Positions 46,675-54,518 of a stretch of DNA of 64,000 bases are shown piece by piece. How positions within the stretch are numbered: the stretch's first letter is position 1; every line of letters starts with the position of its first letter. The notes beneath the pieces are model-generated. The model was given only the letters and a program-made list of their open reading frames with translations. It was not told the DNA's origin and searched no databases. Made by a program: the position numbers and the translations under genes. Source of the DNA: Neorhizobium alkalisoli (GTDB taxonomy: Bacteria; Pseudomonadota; Alphaproteobacteria; Rhizobiales; Rhizobiaceae); the NCBI RefSeq assembly GCF_007829835.1, contig NZ_VIWP01000015.1, forward strand, positions 61,258-125,257, read 5' to 3'.

Positions 46675-47007
46675 TCAGGCGGCTGTTGCGATGTCTTCCT
46701 GCGGGATGATGCCAAGCACGCGCAGTATCGTCTCAGCGCGCGTTGAGGGTGGAGGTACGTCCGACCAGTCGCGATGGTCGCGCGGGAAGTGGAAATCGCC
46801 GCCTATCGTGCCCATAGGGGAGTATAGCCCGATAGTCGAATCGTAACCCATTTCCCGATTGAGGAATTTAAGTTCGTTCCAGAGCCATTCGGCATATGCG
46901 TTCGTCGGGCAAAATCTGTGCTTGATCTCCTCCGCGCTCATCGGCGGATCGGCAGCGAAGATTTCGGCCTGGGCGAAGTCAGGAATGATATTCGAAGTGA
47001 TGGTCAT
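46675..47007 (-). CDS. Hypothetical protein, island-borne
   Basis: 110 residues, acidic, with an Ala/Pro-rich N-terminus and a W-L-W-N-E-L helix in the middle. No domain recognised. A GTG at 47022 is also in frame; the ATG at 47007 gives the more usual start. The gene's leader contains the left arm of the nested hairpin at 47018-47091, so its translation or transcription may be controlled there. Confidence 0.6.
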   Translation of the reverse strand: MTITSNIIPDFAQAEIFAADPPMSAEEIKHRFCPTNAYAEWLWNELKFLNREMGYDSTIGLYSPMGTIGGDFHFPRDHRDWSDVPPPSTRAETILRVLGIIPQEDIATAA

Positions 47008-47017
47008 GGGTTTGGTG

Positions 47018-47091
47018 CTCACTGGAAAGGGCTTATCACGGCCCGCACCCGTAGCGGACGGGCAGCCGGGGGGTGATAACTCGCCAGTGAG
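47018..47091. promoter_or_regulatory. Nested inverted repeat in a divergent control region
   Basis: CTCACTGG (47018) and TTATCAC (47033) are mirrored by GTGATAA (47073) and CCAGTGAG (47084); inside lies GCCCG/CGGGC (47041-47045 and 47059-47063). A further direct copy, CACTGG-N6-TTATCAC, is at 47258-47276. The element overlaps the start region of the minus-strand gene and may be a protein-binding site or a leader RNA fold. Confidence 0.6.
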
Positions 47092-47382
47092 ACGAGCAAG
47101 ACGTTTTTAAGGACTAGCCTCTGGACATAGCGCCTTCCCCCGGCCATAATGATGGCCAAGTTAGGGCGCCCGCCAAGGCGCACCTCCTACGCACCAAGTC
47201 CGCCAAGACTTAGGTCGTCTATGTTGCGGGTCAGCGCGCCAACGCTTACTCGCTCATCACTGGTCCGGGTTATCACGCCCGCGGACAAATTACCCATTAA
47301 GCATCATCAGCGCAAGCGCATCCCCTCCGGGGGAGAGCTTAAGGACACCCTAATTTTCGTCAGCGACATTTCAGTACTCATT
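47092..47382. other. Upstream region of the island regulator-like gene
   Basis: About 290 bases without a credible gene; open frames here are basic and lack ribosome sites. Holds the CACTGG/TTATCAC copy at 47258-47276 and should contain the promoter for the plus-strand gene. Confidence 0.5.
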
Positions 47383-47913
47383 ATGACCGATCCCCTCGAC
47401 AAACTCCCGGTGTTCGCTACCGACCGCGAAATTGCCGTCGCCATCGTCGGCAAGGAACGTGCGTCGATGTGGGTAAAGACCGTCATCCCTCAACTCGAGC
47501 GAAAGGGTTTTCCTCGCATCGACCCACTGCACGCCGGTAGACCCGTGCCGCTGGTGAAGAAATTCTATGACGGGTATTTCGGCATAACAGCGGGCTTCGC
47601 CGCGACCGCACCCGACGGGGAAGAGGATTGGAGCGAATGGAAGAAATCACGGCGCCGCGACAGTAAGAAGCCACAGCTCGAACTGGACGGCCGCTGCCAG
47701 AACGCGCTGATATTCATGGCTTCACATCCCGATGTCAGTTCGCATTTAGCGATACCAAATGCCAGTGTTCACACAATGCGAGTTCTGGTCGAGAAGGGTG
47801 CGTTAAAGCCTGGAAAAAAAGACGAGCAAGGTGACGAGACGTGGATGGTTACCGACGTTGGCAGGGATGAGGCGGAGCGGCTCGAGATATATTATGGGCG
47901 AAAAAATACCTAA
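47383..47913 (+). CDS. Winged-helix-like hypothetical protein
   Basis: 176 residues. The N-terminal half (D-R-E-I-A-V-A-I-V-G-K-E-R-A) looks like a small DNA-binding or adaptor helix pair as found in phage and island proteins; the C-terminal half (about 100-165) reads like a winged helix: helix-turn-helix N-A-S-V-H-T-M-R-V-L-V-E-K-G-A-L followed by W-M-V-T-D-V-G-R-D-E. No ribosome site at the ATG 47383, so it may be leaderless. Possibly regulates the divergent gene through the repeated sites; inference only. Confidence 0.6.
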   Translation: MTDPLDKLPVFATDREIAVAIVGKERASMWVKTVIPQLERKGFPRIDPLHAGRPVPLVKKFYDGYFGITAGFAATAPDGEEDWSEWKKSRRRDSKKPQLELDGRCQNALIFMASHPDVSSHLAIPNASVHTMRVLVEKGALKPGKKDEQGDETWMVTDVGRDEAERLEIYYGRKNT

Positions 47914-47953
47914 CTGACTGACGGCTTCAGCCGAATTTCCCGATAGCGCTTGA

Positions 47954-48202
47954 TCAAAGCACTTGCGGCGCAGACATCGACTGAGGGCGCTGTCCCGCTA
48001 CGACAGCATGTTGCGCCATCAGGTAAGCTGTAACATCGCCGCCGCAGGCATCTTCGAGCAGCTCAATACGATAGCCTTCCGAAACAGCTCGAGCACGAAG
48101 GATTCCAGCAAGCATGGCGAACTCTGTGACGTCATCGGGGATGACATCAAGGAAGCGGTGCTCATAAATCCGGTCTTCAAGCCAGTCGTCAATTATCATC
48201 AT
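47954..48202 (-). CDS. Small hypothetical protein
   Basis: 82 residues, acidic, starting M-M-I-I-D-D-W-L-E-D. No domain or export signal recognised. Lies between the regulator-like gene and the envelope-stress group, on the minus strand. Codon use is moderately GC-rich. Modest confidence that it is a gene. Confidence 0.55.
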   Translation of the reverse strand: MMIIDDWLEDRIYEHRFLDVIPDDVTEFAMLAGILRARAVSEGYRIELLEDACGGDVTAYLMAQHAVVAGQRPQSMSAPQVL

Positions 48203-48309
48203 CCGGCAAACCTCGGTTCATCTACTGGAAAGGCCGGCACGATTTCTCGCACCGACCTCGTGTTAGGACTGCCAGCCCCATTACATCCGTGGTAGCCGGC
48301 GAACCCAAA

Positions 48310-48777
48310 TCACTTCTTGAACTTGTCGTAGTCCAGCTTCGGAGCCTTCGAGAGGTCGTCCTTGTTCGTGTCGACGTAAGCCTTCCAGGTGCCGTTATCG
48401 TTGTTGAGCGCAACGGAGGCCGGATCCAGAACGACATAGCTGGTGCCCATACCAAGGAAGCCACCGACGCTAGCCACGATACCGATGACCGACTTGCCGT
48501 TGCCGATCACGACATCGGAAATTTCGCCGATTTCTTCGTTCGCCTTGTTGTAGATATCGACACCGACCAGCTTGGACGTAACGATGTCAGTACCCTTGAT
48601 CTCGACGTACTTGAGCGGCATGGTCGCAGCCGTACCCATGGTAATGCCAGGGCCGACAATCGTGGCATCGGAACCAGCGGCAGCCGGCGCGGATGCAGCG
48701 GGAGCGGCGGCCGTCTGAGCGTAGGCAACGCCCGAGAGGCTTGCGATTGCGATGGCAGTGGCGAAAATCTTCTTCAT
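48310..48777 (-). CDS. PRC-barrel domain protein, exported
   Basis: 155 residues with a clear signal peptide (M-K-K-I-F-A..., cleavage after A-Y-A) and a short Ala/Pro linker, then a PRC-barrel (about residues 60-150): L-V-G-V-D-I-Y-N-K-A-N-E-E-I-G-E-I-S-D-V-V-I. Exported PRC-barrel proteins are common in rhizobia and are linked with stress, but their role is unknown. The ATG at 48777 follows GAGGAAAT; a longer frame is not needed. Neighbour of csbD and an entericidin-like gene. Confidence 0.88.
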   Translation of the reverse strand: MKKIFATAIAIASLSGVAYAQTAAAPAASAPAAAGSDATIVGPGITMGTAATMPLKYVEIKGTDIVTSKLVGVDIYNKANEEIGEISDVVIGNGKSVIGIVASVGGFLGMGTSYVVLDPASVALNNDNGTWKAYVDTNKDDLSKAPKLDYDKFKK

Positions 48778-48880
48778 GGGTATTTCCTCGTATGTCATTG
48801 TTGCCGCGAACATTTCGTGGCGGTGATGAACGGCAAGACCCAGGGAATTGTTCCGAATCCAGGTTGAATTAATAGCAACA

Positions 48881-48902
48881 AAAAACCCCGCCTAAGCGGG
48901 GT
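48881..48902 (-). terminator. Terminator of csbD-like gene
   Basis: Stem ACCCCGC/GCGGGGT (48885-48891 and 48896-48902), loop CTAA, followed by a run of T on the minus strand just after the CsbD stop. Confidence 0.9.
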
Positions 48903-48911
48903 CCATTGTTT

Positions 48912-49115
48912 TTACCAAGTCTGGCGACCGTACCAGTCGTCGACATCCTTTTTGGTCTGATCCTTTGCGTGGCCGTAGCGCTCCTGGATCTTTCCTTCAA
49001 GCTGGTCACGCTTCCCAGCGATGACATCAAGGTCGTCGTCAGTGAGTTTGCCCCACTGTTCCTTGACCTTGCCCTTCATCTGCTTCCAGTTACCTTCGAC
49101 GCGATTCCAGTCCAT
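48912..49115 (-). CDS. CsbD-family stress protein
   Basis: 67-residue hydrophilic, helical protein of the CsbD family: M-D-W-N-R-V-E-G-N-W-K-Q-M-K-G-K-V-K-E-Q-W-G-K-L-T is split here only for reading, and D-Q-L-x-G-K-I-Q-E-R-Y-G follows. Members are induced by general stress, mechanism unknown. Followed by its own terminator, so it is a short transcript, perhaps with the entericidin-like gene upstream. Confidence 0.92.
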   Translation of the reverse strand: MDWNRVEGNWKQMKGKVKEQWGKLTDDDLDVIAGKRDQLEGKIQERYGHAKDQTKKDVDDWYGRQTW

Positions 49116-49180
49116 GATACTTCCTCCCTTTTTTATACGAGTGAGAATTCAACGGATGGGAGGCCGGCCGGTTCCGTGCC

Positions 49181-49339
49181 TTAGTATTTGGCCGCGTTGT
49201 TGACCTTCTTTCCGGCACTCTGGGTAGCATCCACGGTATTCGCCGTGTCCTGTCCCATGCCACGGATCGTATTGCCACACGACGCGAGCGCGCTGGTGGT
49301 AAGGACAAGTGCGACGACTGTAACGAAAGTTTTCTTCAT
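49181..49339 (-). CDS. Entericidin-like small lipoprotein
   Basis: 52 residues read directly from the minus strand. It starts M-K-K-T-F-V-T-V-V-A-L-V-L, has a lipobox L-A-S-C at residues 18-21 and then an entericidin-type tail G-N-T-I-R-G-M-G-Q-D ending K-K-V-N-N-A-A-K-Y. GGAGC precedes the ATG at 49339. Entericidins are outer-membrane lipoproteins tied to envelope stress and programmed lysis in enterobacteria; that role is not shown here. Sits between csbD and the next island genes. Confidence 0.82.
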   Translation of the reverse strand: MKKTFVTVVALVLTTSALASCGNTIRGMGQDTANTVDATQSAGKKVNNAAKY

Positions 49340-49553
49340 GCCCATAGCTCCGTTTGATTGACACTATCGACGTAGGGCGGATCTCTCATAAGGCCATACC
49401 ACGACCATCTTCGCCACGAAGGCCGCCGCTACAGCTACTTCCGGCATGGTCTTGGCCTTGGCGTAACCGCCTCCGCGCGAACGTTTTGATCCCCTTGCTT
49501 GACTCAGGGCGCCACCAATGAGAACGTAAAGAGAACATCGAATGGAGCGCATC

Positions 49554-49799
49554 ATGGCGACTGCAGAGAAGTTCATCGTTCTTCAGTTCAAAAAGAACCG
49601 CGGCCACATCGTGCCCGGCGAGATGAGGCAAGCCTCGAATGCTGCCGCCGCCGAAAAGCTGGCAGCTGCGATGGCAGGCCGCGTCGTCGGCGTGTCAGCC
49701 TACGCTGTGATGGTTGATGAGGAATCGGGCGACATGACCGCGCCACGCTTGCTTTCGCAGCACGGCGAGACCGTGAGCCTCGCAGACATCGCGGCCTGA
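49554..49799 (+). CDS. Small hypothetical protein upstream of imuA cluster
   Basis: 81 residues, mixed alpha/beta, beginning M-A-T-A-E-K-F-I-V-L-Q-F-K. No domain recognised. GGAG lies 7 bases before the ATG at 49554. Followed after 18 bases by another small gene and then imuA on the same strand, so probably one transcript. Confidence 0.62.
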   Translation: MATAEKFIVLQFKKNRGHIVPGEMRQASNAAAAEKLAAAMAGRVVGVSAYAVMVDEESGDMTAPRLLSQHGETVSLADIAA

Positions 49800-49817
49800 C
49801 ATTAGGGAGGCAGCGTC

Positions 49818-50207
49818 GTGTCGGAGGATCTTTCGGTATCGACTTTCCATATCGGGGACATCGTCCCCTTGGGTGGTCAGCCGGATGAGCGCTTGCTGGC
49901 CGAACTTTCAGACAGGCTTGATTTCTACGAATTCGAGTTTTTCGAGTCCTTGGTTTTTCCGCCAGACGACCACGAGATTCCGACGTCCTCTTGGGTGGAA
50001 ATCGCATACTGCCGGCAGCTCGGCGGCGCTCAGGTTCTCTGGCGAAGTGGAATATCCGGTTTGGAGACGACGCCTTTTTTCTCTTATGGCTGGATCGACC
50101 TCGATGACCTCAGCGACCTCGATGAGGCCTTGTTTAGGCGGGCACTTCTCATGGGCGCGCCTTTAACTGGGCACGGCCACAGCAACACCGCCTACTTCCA
50201 AAATTAG
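49818..50207 (+). CDS. Hypothetical protein upstream of imuA cluster
   Basis: 129 residues, strongly acidic (many Asp/Glu, for example the repeated D-L-D-D-L-S-D-L-D-E), no domain recognised. Start is GTG at 49818 with GGGAGG upstream. It ends 9 bases before the imuA-like gene. Could be an accessory or mimic protein; nothing in the sequence identifies a function. Confidence 0.65.
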   Translation: MSEDLSVSTFHIGDIVPLGGQPDERLLAELSDRLDFYEFEFFESLVFPPDDHEIPTSSWVEIAYCRQLGGAQVLWRSGISGLETTPFFSYGWIDLDDLSDLDEALFRRALLMGAPLTGHGHSNTAYFQN

Positions 50208-50216
50208 TGGAGATCC

Positions 50217-50957
50217 ATGGTGCCGGTTACGGTCAGCCAGCAACTTGTTGCCGACCTGCAGGATCGGATTGACCAGATCGGTGGCCTCTCCACGCGTCAT
50301 CGATCGTATCTGCCCTTCGGTATGAGCGAGATGGACGATAGAATTCCTGGCGGAGGGCTTGCGTTTGGTGCGACCCACGAGGTTGCCGGCGGTGGATCTG
50401 GCGCAGTTGATGGGGCAGCCGCAGCGCTCTTCGCCGCAGGGATAGCTGCACGCGCGTCCGGGCCAGTCATCTGGTGCATCACTCGCACGGATCTATTTGC
50501 CCCAGCACTTCAGCAAGTCGGCCTTGACCTCAACCGCGTCATATTCGTCGAGTGCGGTGATGAGACAAGCATCCTGGAAAGCATGGAGGAGGCGCTGCGG
50601 TACCGTGGTGTTGGGGTGGCGATCGCTGAGCTAGTCCGCCTGCCTATGGTTGCAAGTAGGCGGTTTCAGCTGGCTGCCGAACAGGGCGGAGCAATGGGGC
50701 TTATTATCAGGCGATGGCGGAGGCAGACCGAGGCCACGGATTTAGGACACCCCACAGCGTCTGTGACACGGTGGAGAGTAAGTTCCCTCCCCTCTGAGCC
50801 GCTCCCCGTGGAGGGTGTTGGCCGGCCTCGGTGGCTGGTTGAGCTTCTCCGATCACGCGCCGGCGAGAGCTTCGATGTGGAAGTCGGCGCATGTGATGAA
50901 CGCGGGCAGCTGTCGTCTGTACGAACTGCATATGAACAACGGAGAATGGTCCGGTGA
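50217..50957 (+). CDS. imuA: ImuA-family protein, orphan
   Basis: 246 residues with the ImuA/RecA-like fold: P-G-G-G-L-A-F-G-A-T-H-E-V-A-G near residue 45, then alternating helices and strands, and W-R-V-S-S-L-P-S towards the end. Like other ImuA proteins it lacks a real Walker A. ImuA normally works with ImuB and the error-prone polymerase DnaE2 in damage-induced mutagenesis, but neither gene follows. TGGAGAT precedes the ATG. GTGA overlap couples it to the next small gene. Confidence 0.8.
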   Translation: MVPVTVSQQLVADLQDRIDQIGGLSTRHRSYLPFGMSEMDDRIPGGGLAFGATHEVAGGGSGAVDGAAAALFAAGIAARASGPVIWCITRTDLFAPALQQVGLDLNRVIFVECGDETSILESMEEALRYRGVGVAIAELVRLPMVASRRFQLAAEQGGAMGLIIRRWRRQTEATDLGHPTASVTRWRVSSLPSEPLPVEGVGRPRWLVELLRSRAGESFDVEVGACDERGQLSSVRTAYEQRRMVR

Positions 50958-51193
50958 GCCTGCCTACTCTCAAAGATTTTCGTGGTGAGCAGATCGATAT
51001 GTCCTGCCGACGCTGCGACCGGCATGGGATCTACGACCGAAAGGCGCTGGTCAAGAAGTTTGGGGCGGCAATCGCATTCGTCGAGCTGCGGCGCATCCTG
51101 GCAATTGGCTGCGACCGTCGAGGCACCGACGGGTGCGAGGCTTGTTTCCCTTGCCTTCTAACGGCAAACATTTTGATTGAGGTGAAGCAGTGA
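50954..51193 (+). CDS. Small Cys-rich (zinc-ribbon-like) protein
   Basis: 79 residues, GTG start overlapping the imuA stop by four bases. Two Cys groups, C-R-R-C-D-R-H-G at residues 18-21 and C-D-R-R-G-T-D-G-C-E-A-C-F-P-C near residue 60, suggest zinc or disulfide binding. It overlaps the next gene by four bases as well. Function unknown; the tight coupling suggests it acts with ImuA or with the next protein. Confidence 0.65.
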   Translation: MSLPTLKDFRGEQIDMSCRRCDRHGIYDRKALVKKFGAAIAFVELRRILAIGCDRRGTDGCEACFPCLLTANILIEVKQ

Positions 51194-51396
51194 GTGATGA
51201 AGGCCGGTCCGCTAGAGACGCTAATCATCGGCTCATAAACCATTGGTGCGAAGTCGAAGGATGCGGGCAATGGGGCGGGTTCGGTTTCGCGAAGGGCCGG
51301 GAAATCCCCCGCTGGTGGTGCTGGGGTCACTATCCGCACAAGCCTAACACTGCACGCAGGGAGGCGGCTGAAATTGCCGAGATGATTGCAAAATGA
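51190..51396 (+). CDS. Small Trp/Cys-containing protein
   Basis: 68 residues, GTG start coupled by overlap to the previous gene. It contains C-E-V-E-G-C-G-Q-W-G-G-F-G-F and P-R-W-W-C-W-G-H-Y: a pair of Cys plus Cys/His that could hold one zinc ion. No family recognised. Last gene of the imuA cluster, followed by a hairpin. Confidence 0.6.
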   Translation: MSDEGRSARDANHRLINHWCEVEGCGQWGGFGFAKGREIPRWWCWGHYPHKPNTARREAAEIAEMIAK

Positions 51397-51401
51397 AAAA
51401 A

Positions 51402-51432
51402 GCGCCCTCTCCATAACAGGGAGAGCGCATTT
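51402..51432 (+). terminator. Possible terminator after the imuA cluster
   Basis: Stem CTCTCC/GGAGAG extended by GCG/CGC with a two-base bulge, loop of about 7 bases, followed by a short ATTT. The U-run is weak. Confidence 0.45.
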
Positions 51433-51622
51433 GTGGTCCGCCATCTACCGGCTTAGGTGATTTGCCGGGATGCGGATATGGCCAGATCTGGCTTAGGAGG
51501 CGCTCAATGTTTCGAGGCGCGGAATGAGCGAGGCGACGCGCTGTACGGTATCGCACATAGGTAGCAGCGTCAGAGTTAAAAATGCGATTGATGATCTGGA
51601 TTGGCTTCTCTAATTTCTGCTG

Positions 51623-51970
51623 ATGAGCAAAGATCCCGACAGAGACTACAATATCGCCATCGCCATGCTGGATGGTGTTTCGACTGGGGATCTAGCCGAA
51701 CAATACAATCTTCGGCCCGAGAGAATCCGCGCTATCGCCCGCGAGAACGCCCAAATAATCAGGCTGCAAGATGGTCGGCCGGTGCCTAATGGCTTGCCGG
51801 TTCGGACCGCTGTCGCCATCGAAAATGCTATAGGTATTTGGCCCACGGTCGAGGACGCCCGAGAAATCGATGAGCGGCGGATAGACATTCTTAGGTCGCA
51901 CTCAGGACGGCGGGTTATCATGCAGGAGATTGATAAGTGGCTGGCTGTTGTGCTCGCGGGCACGCGATGA
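51623..51970 (+). CDS. Small helix-turn-helix-like hypothetical protein
   Basis: 115 residues; a probable DNA-binding helix-turn-helix lies at about residues 18-40 (G-V-S-T-G-D-L-A-E-Q-Y-N-L-R-P-E-R-I-R). The rest is helical. No family recognised and no strong ribosome site before the ATG. Stands alone between the imuA cluster and the split membrane gene. Confidence 0.5.
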   Translation: MSKDPDRDYNIAIAMLDGVSTGDLAEQYNLRPERIRAIARENAQIIRLQDGRPVPNGLPVRTAVAIENAIGIWPTVEDAREIDERRIDILRSHSGRRVIMQEIDKWLAVVLAGTR

Positions 51971-52107
51971 TGGGTGATCTGTAGCACGGGAAGCGTGACC
52001 GATAGGTCGTGTCCTATCCGCCGCAACACGGCCTAAGATGAACGCTAGCGCCGAATATCCGCCGCGATCCAGCCACTGCTCCACTACACTACTTGATATG
52101 AATAGAG

Positions 52108-52844
52108 TTACTTTGTTTCTAGGCGAAGCGCTATAGAAACCGCTTCTACTAGCTTGTTGAGCAGCCCGGTTACAAGCGTGCTACTGTATCCGGCTAGGAA
52201 TGGAAGCATGAAGAAAAGATACTGTTGGGCCGTAGCATAATTGGCGTCGTCGGAATCGAATGTGAAAGTCTGAATCAACGCGACCCGCGAAAAAACAATC
52301 GCAAAAAGCAGCCCGAAAATCGCGCCGAGCAGTATCCTAGAATATGAGCCGTAGACATCGGTCGGTGACAACTTTTCATCAATTATGATCCGGCCAACCC
52401 CAAATAGCTGATAAGAAACAGCACCGAGCGCTCCGAGGCTCGATCCATAGAGGAAGATCGCAAACGAGAAAGACGACTCGCACAGTGATCCACACTTTCC
52501 GACGCTCGTCATAAGGCTTCCAACCCACAAACTGATCGCTGTTCCGGCGACTATCAGGCTGAAAAAAACAGTCCACACCACCAAAGATGCTGACGGGCAC
52601 TGTCCTCTTGCATGCGGCTTGCAACGGGAGCGTTCAGGACTGTTACCGGTTTCGTGAGTTGCGTCAGTTTCATCAAGAGAAGCAAAATAGCAGAAATATT
52701 TTCTTGGCTCGCCTCAACACTTTGAATCTCTAGGATCATTTCTTCGGGTATCTCAATGCCAGAGCGTACCGCATAGTCTTGTAGAATGCAAAGTTCAGAG
52801 TATAGTGACTGTATCCGGTTAGCATTGGAGGCGATACGCAACAT
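52108..52844 (-). pseudogene. Membrane protein gene split by a frameshift at a T7 run
   Basis: Two minus-strand frames join here. The first (52844-52554, 96 residues, good ribosome site GGAGAT) is helical and ends just after L-W-W-C-G-L-F-F-S. The second (52584-52108, 158 residues, five transmembrane helices) begins in the same stretch one frame away. The switch point is seven T (52568-52562 on the minus strand). Adding one T gives an unbroken 245-residue protein in which the W-W-C-G-L-F-F-S-L-I-V-A-G helix is continuous. May be a true break, a sequencing slip, or programmed -1 frameshifting. The alternative is two genes, the second with a TTG start. Confidence 0.6.
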
Positions 52845-52866
52845 TCACAATCTCCGCGAGGTAATA

Positions 52867-53391
52867 ATGCTAAAAATTACGACGATCATAGCAACAATTG
52901 CATGCTCAGACTGCGCTTATGGCTGTGACGTTACATTGATTGACGCAAAACGTTTCGAAAACAGCACTATCCGTGAGATCAATTTAGCTCTGCAACGGGA
53001 ATCTGTAAATATTAGCATCCTTCCAATCGAGCAAAACATATCCCCAGCACGGGCAGCCGGCTTAGTCCCTCCCAGCACGCAAGTTGTTGTGGTGCATTTC
53101 TCAACTTTTGCAACGAAGACGTTGCCAGATAATAACGGAGATTTCGGAACATTCATCAAAGAGGCACAAAAGATAACCGAGGCACACGCCAAATATGTGG
53201 TTTACAGCAGGGCATTCTCTCGAGGCGACAGTTGCGATAGCTCGCCAGTGCGTGACACGGTTCTGAGAGAAGCCAATATTGATGAACCTGCAGCAGCGAA
53301 TATCTGTTTTATACATAGCGCACCGCCTCGGTTCGTATCAAAAGAGCAGAAGGAGTCCCTGAAGAAATTGATACTCCAACGCTGTTATTAA
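52867..53391 (+). CDS. Exported hypothetical protein, divergent partner
   Basis: 174 residues with a probable signal peptide (M-L-K-I-T-T-I-I-A-T-I-A-C-S-D-C-A-Y-G) followed by a mixed alpha/beta domain containing S-T-Q-V-V-V-V-H-F-S-T-F. Four Cys in the mature part could form disulfides. GAGG precedes the ATG at 52867, which lies 22 bases from the start of the split membrane gene on the other strand, so the two share a control region. Low GC, foreign to the core. No family recognised. Confidence 0.6.
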   Translation: MLKITTIIATIACSDCAYGCDVTLIDAKRFENSTIREINLALQRESVNISILPIEQNISPARAAGLVPPSTQVVVVHFSTFATKTLPDNNGDFGTFIKEAQKITEAHAKYVVYSRAFSRGDSCDSSPVRDTVLREANIDEPAAANICFIHSAPPRFVSKEQKESLKKLILQRCY

Positions 53392-53565
53392 ATGTGCGAA
53401 TATTAATTTGCAGGATTAGCTGCAAACTTTGCAGCCTGTAAAACTATCACGAATTTTATTTCATCATATCGAATATTGCGAAATATCGTCGACGGAATCC
53501 GAATTATTAACCTTCGTGCCCAATGCTGCTTGTGTCAGACAGCTGGGGAGGCCGTGTGGCATATG

Positions 53566-53600
53566 GGGCTCGCCTGTTCGCTCCGGAGCGAGCCCTTTTT
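53566..53600 (+). terminator. Strong terminator
   Basis: Stem GGGCTCGC/GCGAGCCC (53566-53573 and 53588-53595) followed by TTTTT. Lies 175 bases after the exported hypothetical gene; may end that transcript or a small RNA. Confidence 0.8.
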
Positions 53601-53650
53601 CCATTTATATCTCTGGCTGCGCAGGTCCGCCGCCCACCAGCCATGGACAG

Positions 53651-53678
53651 AAGAGGCCTCGGCAACGGGGCCTCTTTT
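53651..53678 (+). terminator. Second terminator-like hairpin
   Basis: Stem AAGAGGCC/GGCCTCTT with a 10-base loop and TTG after it, 50 bases after the previous terminator; the mirror arrangement of A and T runs allows either strand. Confidence 0.6.
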
Positions 53679-53813
53679 GATGGAGAGGCGGTGGGTTGAC
53701 ACCAGCCGCCCCATTAACAAATATTTTGTTTGGCGCGGGGGTGGAGCAAACCCCTAACTTTTCGCCCACTGGGACTTCAGCTCCGCGCCGCCATTATTTG
53801 GAGCCGGCGTCTC

Positions 53814-54014
53814 ATGCTGCAAGAACACCTTCACCACCTGCCGCCCTTAACATCCGACGATCTGGCTATGCTCCAGGAAGTCTTCGACCAGGTGTGCAAG
53901 ATGAAGTCGCTCGAAAAAATGTCGCAGGAAGCCGAAGATATGGCGGCCACGATCCTTCATTATTTTCAGCATGGCGTGCAAAAACCCAGTCAGTTGCTAA
54001 GGCTTCTGGTGTGA
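53814..54014 (+). CDS. Small helical hypothetical protein
   Basis: 66 residues, wholly helical, beginning M-L-Q-E-H-L-H-H-L-P-P-L-T. GGAGCC stands 8 bases before the ATG at 53814. No domain recognised. Composition is protein-like, and the frame is the longest on either strand here. Function unknown. Confidence 0.5.
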   Translation: MLQEHLHHLPPLTSDDLAMLQEVFDQVCKMKSLEKMSQEAEDMAATILHYFQHGVQKPSQLLRLLV

Positions 54015-54185
54015 CGATGGGGGCGGCAATCATAGCCCAATGGGCTTCTCTTGCCATCGTCCATACAGCTTGAGAGGCGGCAGCTCACCCGGCAACCTCG
54101 ACATTCGTCAACACCTTGTCCATATGACTGTCATGCCTACGGCGTCGAAAACTCCGCTAGGCTTAAAATCATGGAGAGGCTGACA

Positions 54186-54515
54186 ATGCACAAAGTCGTT
54201 GCCGTGGCTGCTGTGGGCGTCCTCTTCGGTATTTTGGCGGGATGTGAGTCTTCTACGCCCGACGCAGTTCGTCGCTGCAACTCTCCCACCGCGACACTAG
54301 ACGACCCCAAAATGTGGGACTGCTATACGTTTGACCGAGCAGCCAATGACCGCATGCTCGCTAGAAAGAAAGCGGAGGTTGACGCGCGGATAAAGGCTGG
54401 CAATGGCGACAAAACATTGTCTGTGGCCAATGTAGTTGCGCAACAACCTACTCCCACATCTTGTAAAATCTCTGGAATGCAGAACGGATTTGTTAGCACT
54501 TCTTGCCGTCCGTAG
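54186..54515 (+). CDS. Small lipoprotein
   Basis: 109 residues with a lipoprotein signal: M-H-K-V-V-A-V-A-A-V-G-V-L-F-G-I-L-A-G-C, lipobox L-A-G-C at 17-20. The mature part is short, charged, with a few Cys. GGAGAGG precedes the ATG at 54186. No family recognised; it stops four bases from the convergent GT29 gene. Confidence 0.65.
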   Translation: MHKVVAVAAVGVLFGILAGCESSTPDAVRRCNSPTATLDDPKMWDCYTFDRAANDRMLARKKAEVDARIKAGNGDKTLSVANVVAQQPTPTSCKISGMQNGFVSTSCRP

Positions 54516-54518
54516 CTT

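Larger units (their letters stand above)
53392..53813. other. Gap with two hairpin terminators, no gene seen
   Basis: About 420 bases. The first 130 are AT-rich with no frame worth calling. The rest holds two strong hairpins (listed separately) and GC-rich direct/inverted motifs. A short RNA ending at the first terminator is possible, but nothing marks its 5' end. Confidence 0.5.
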
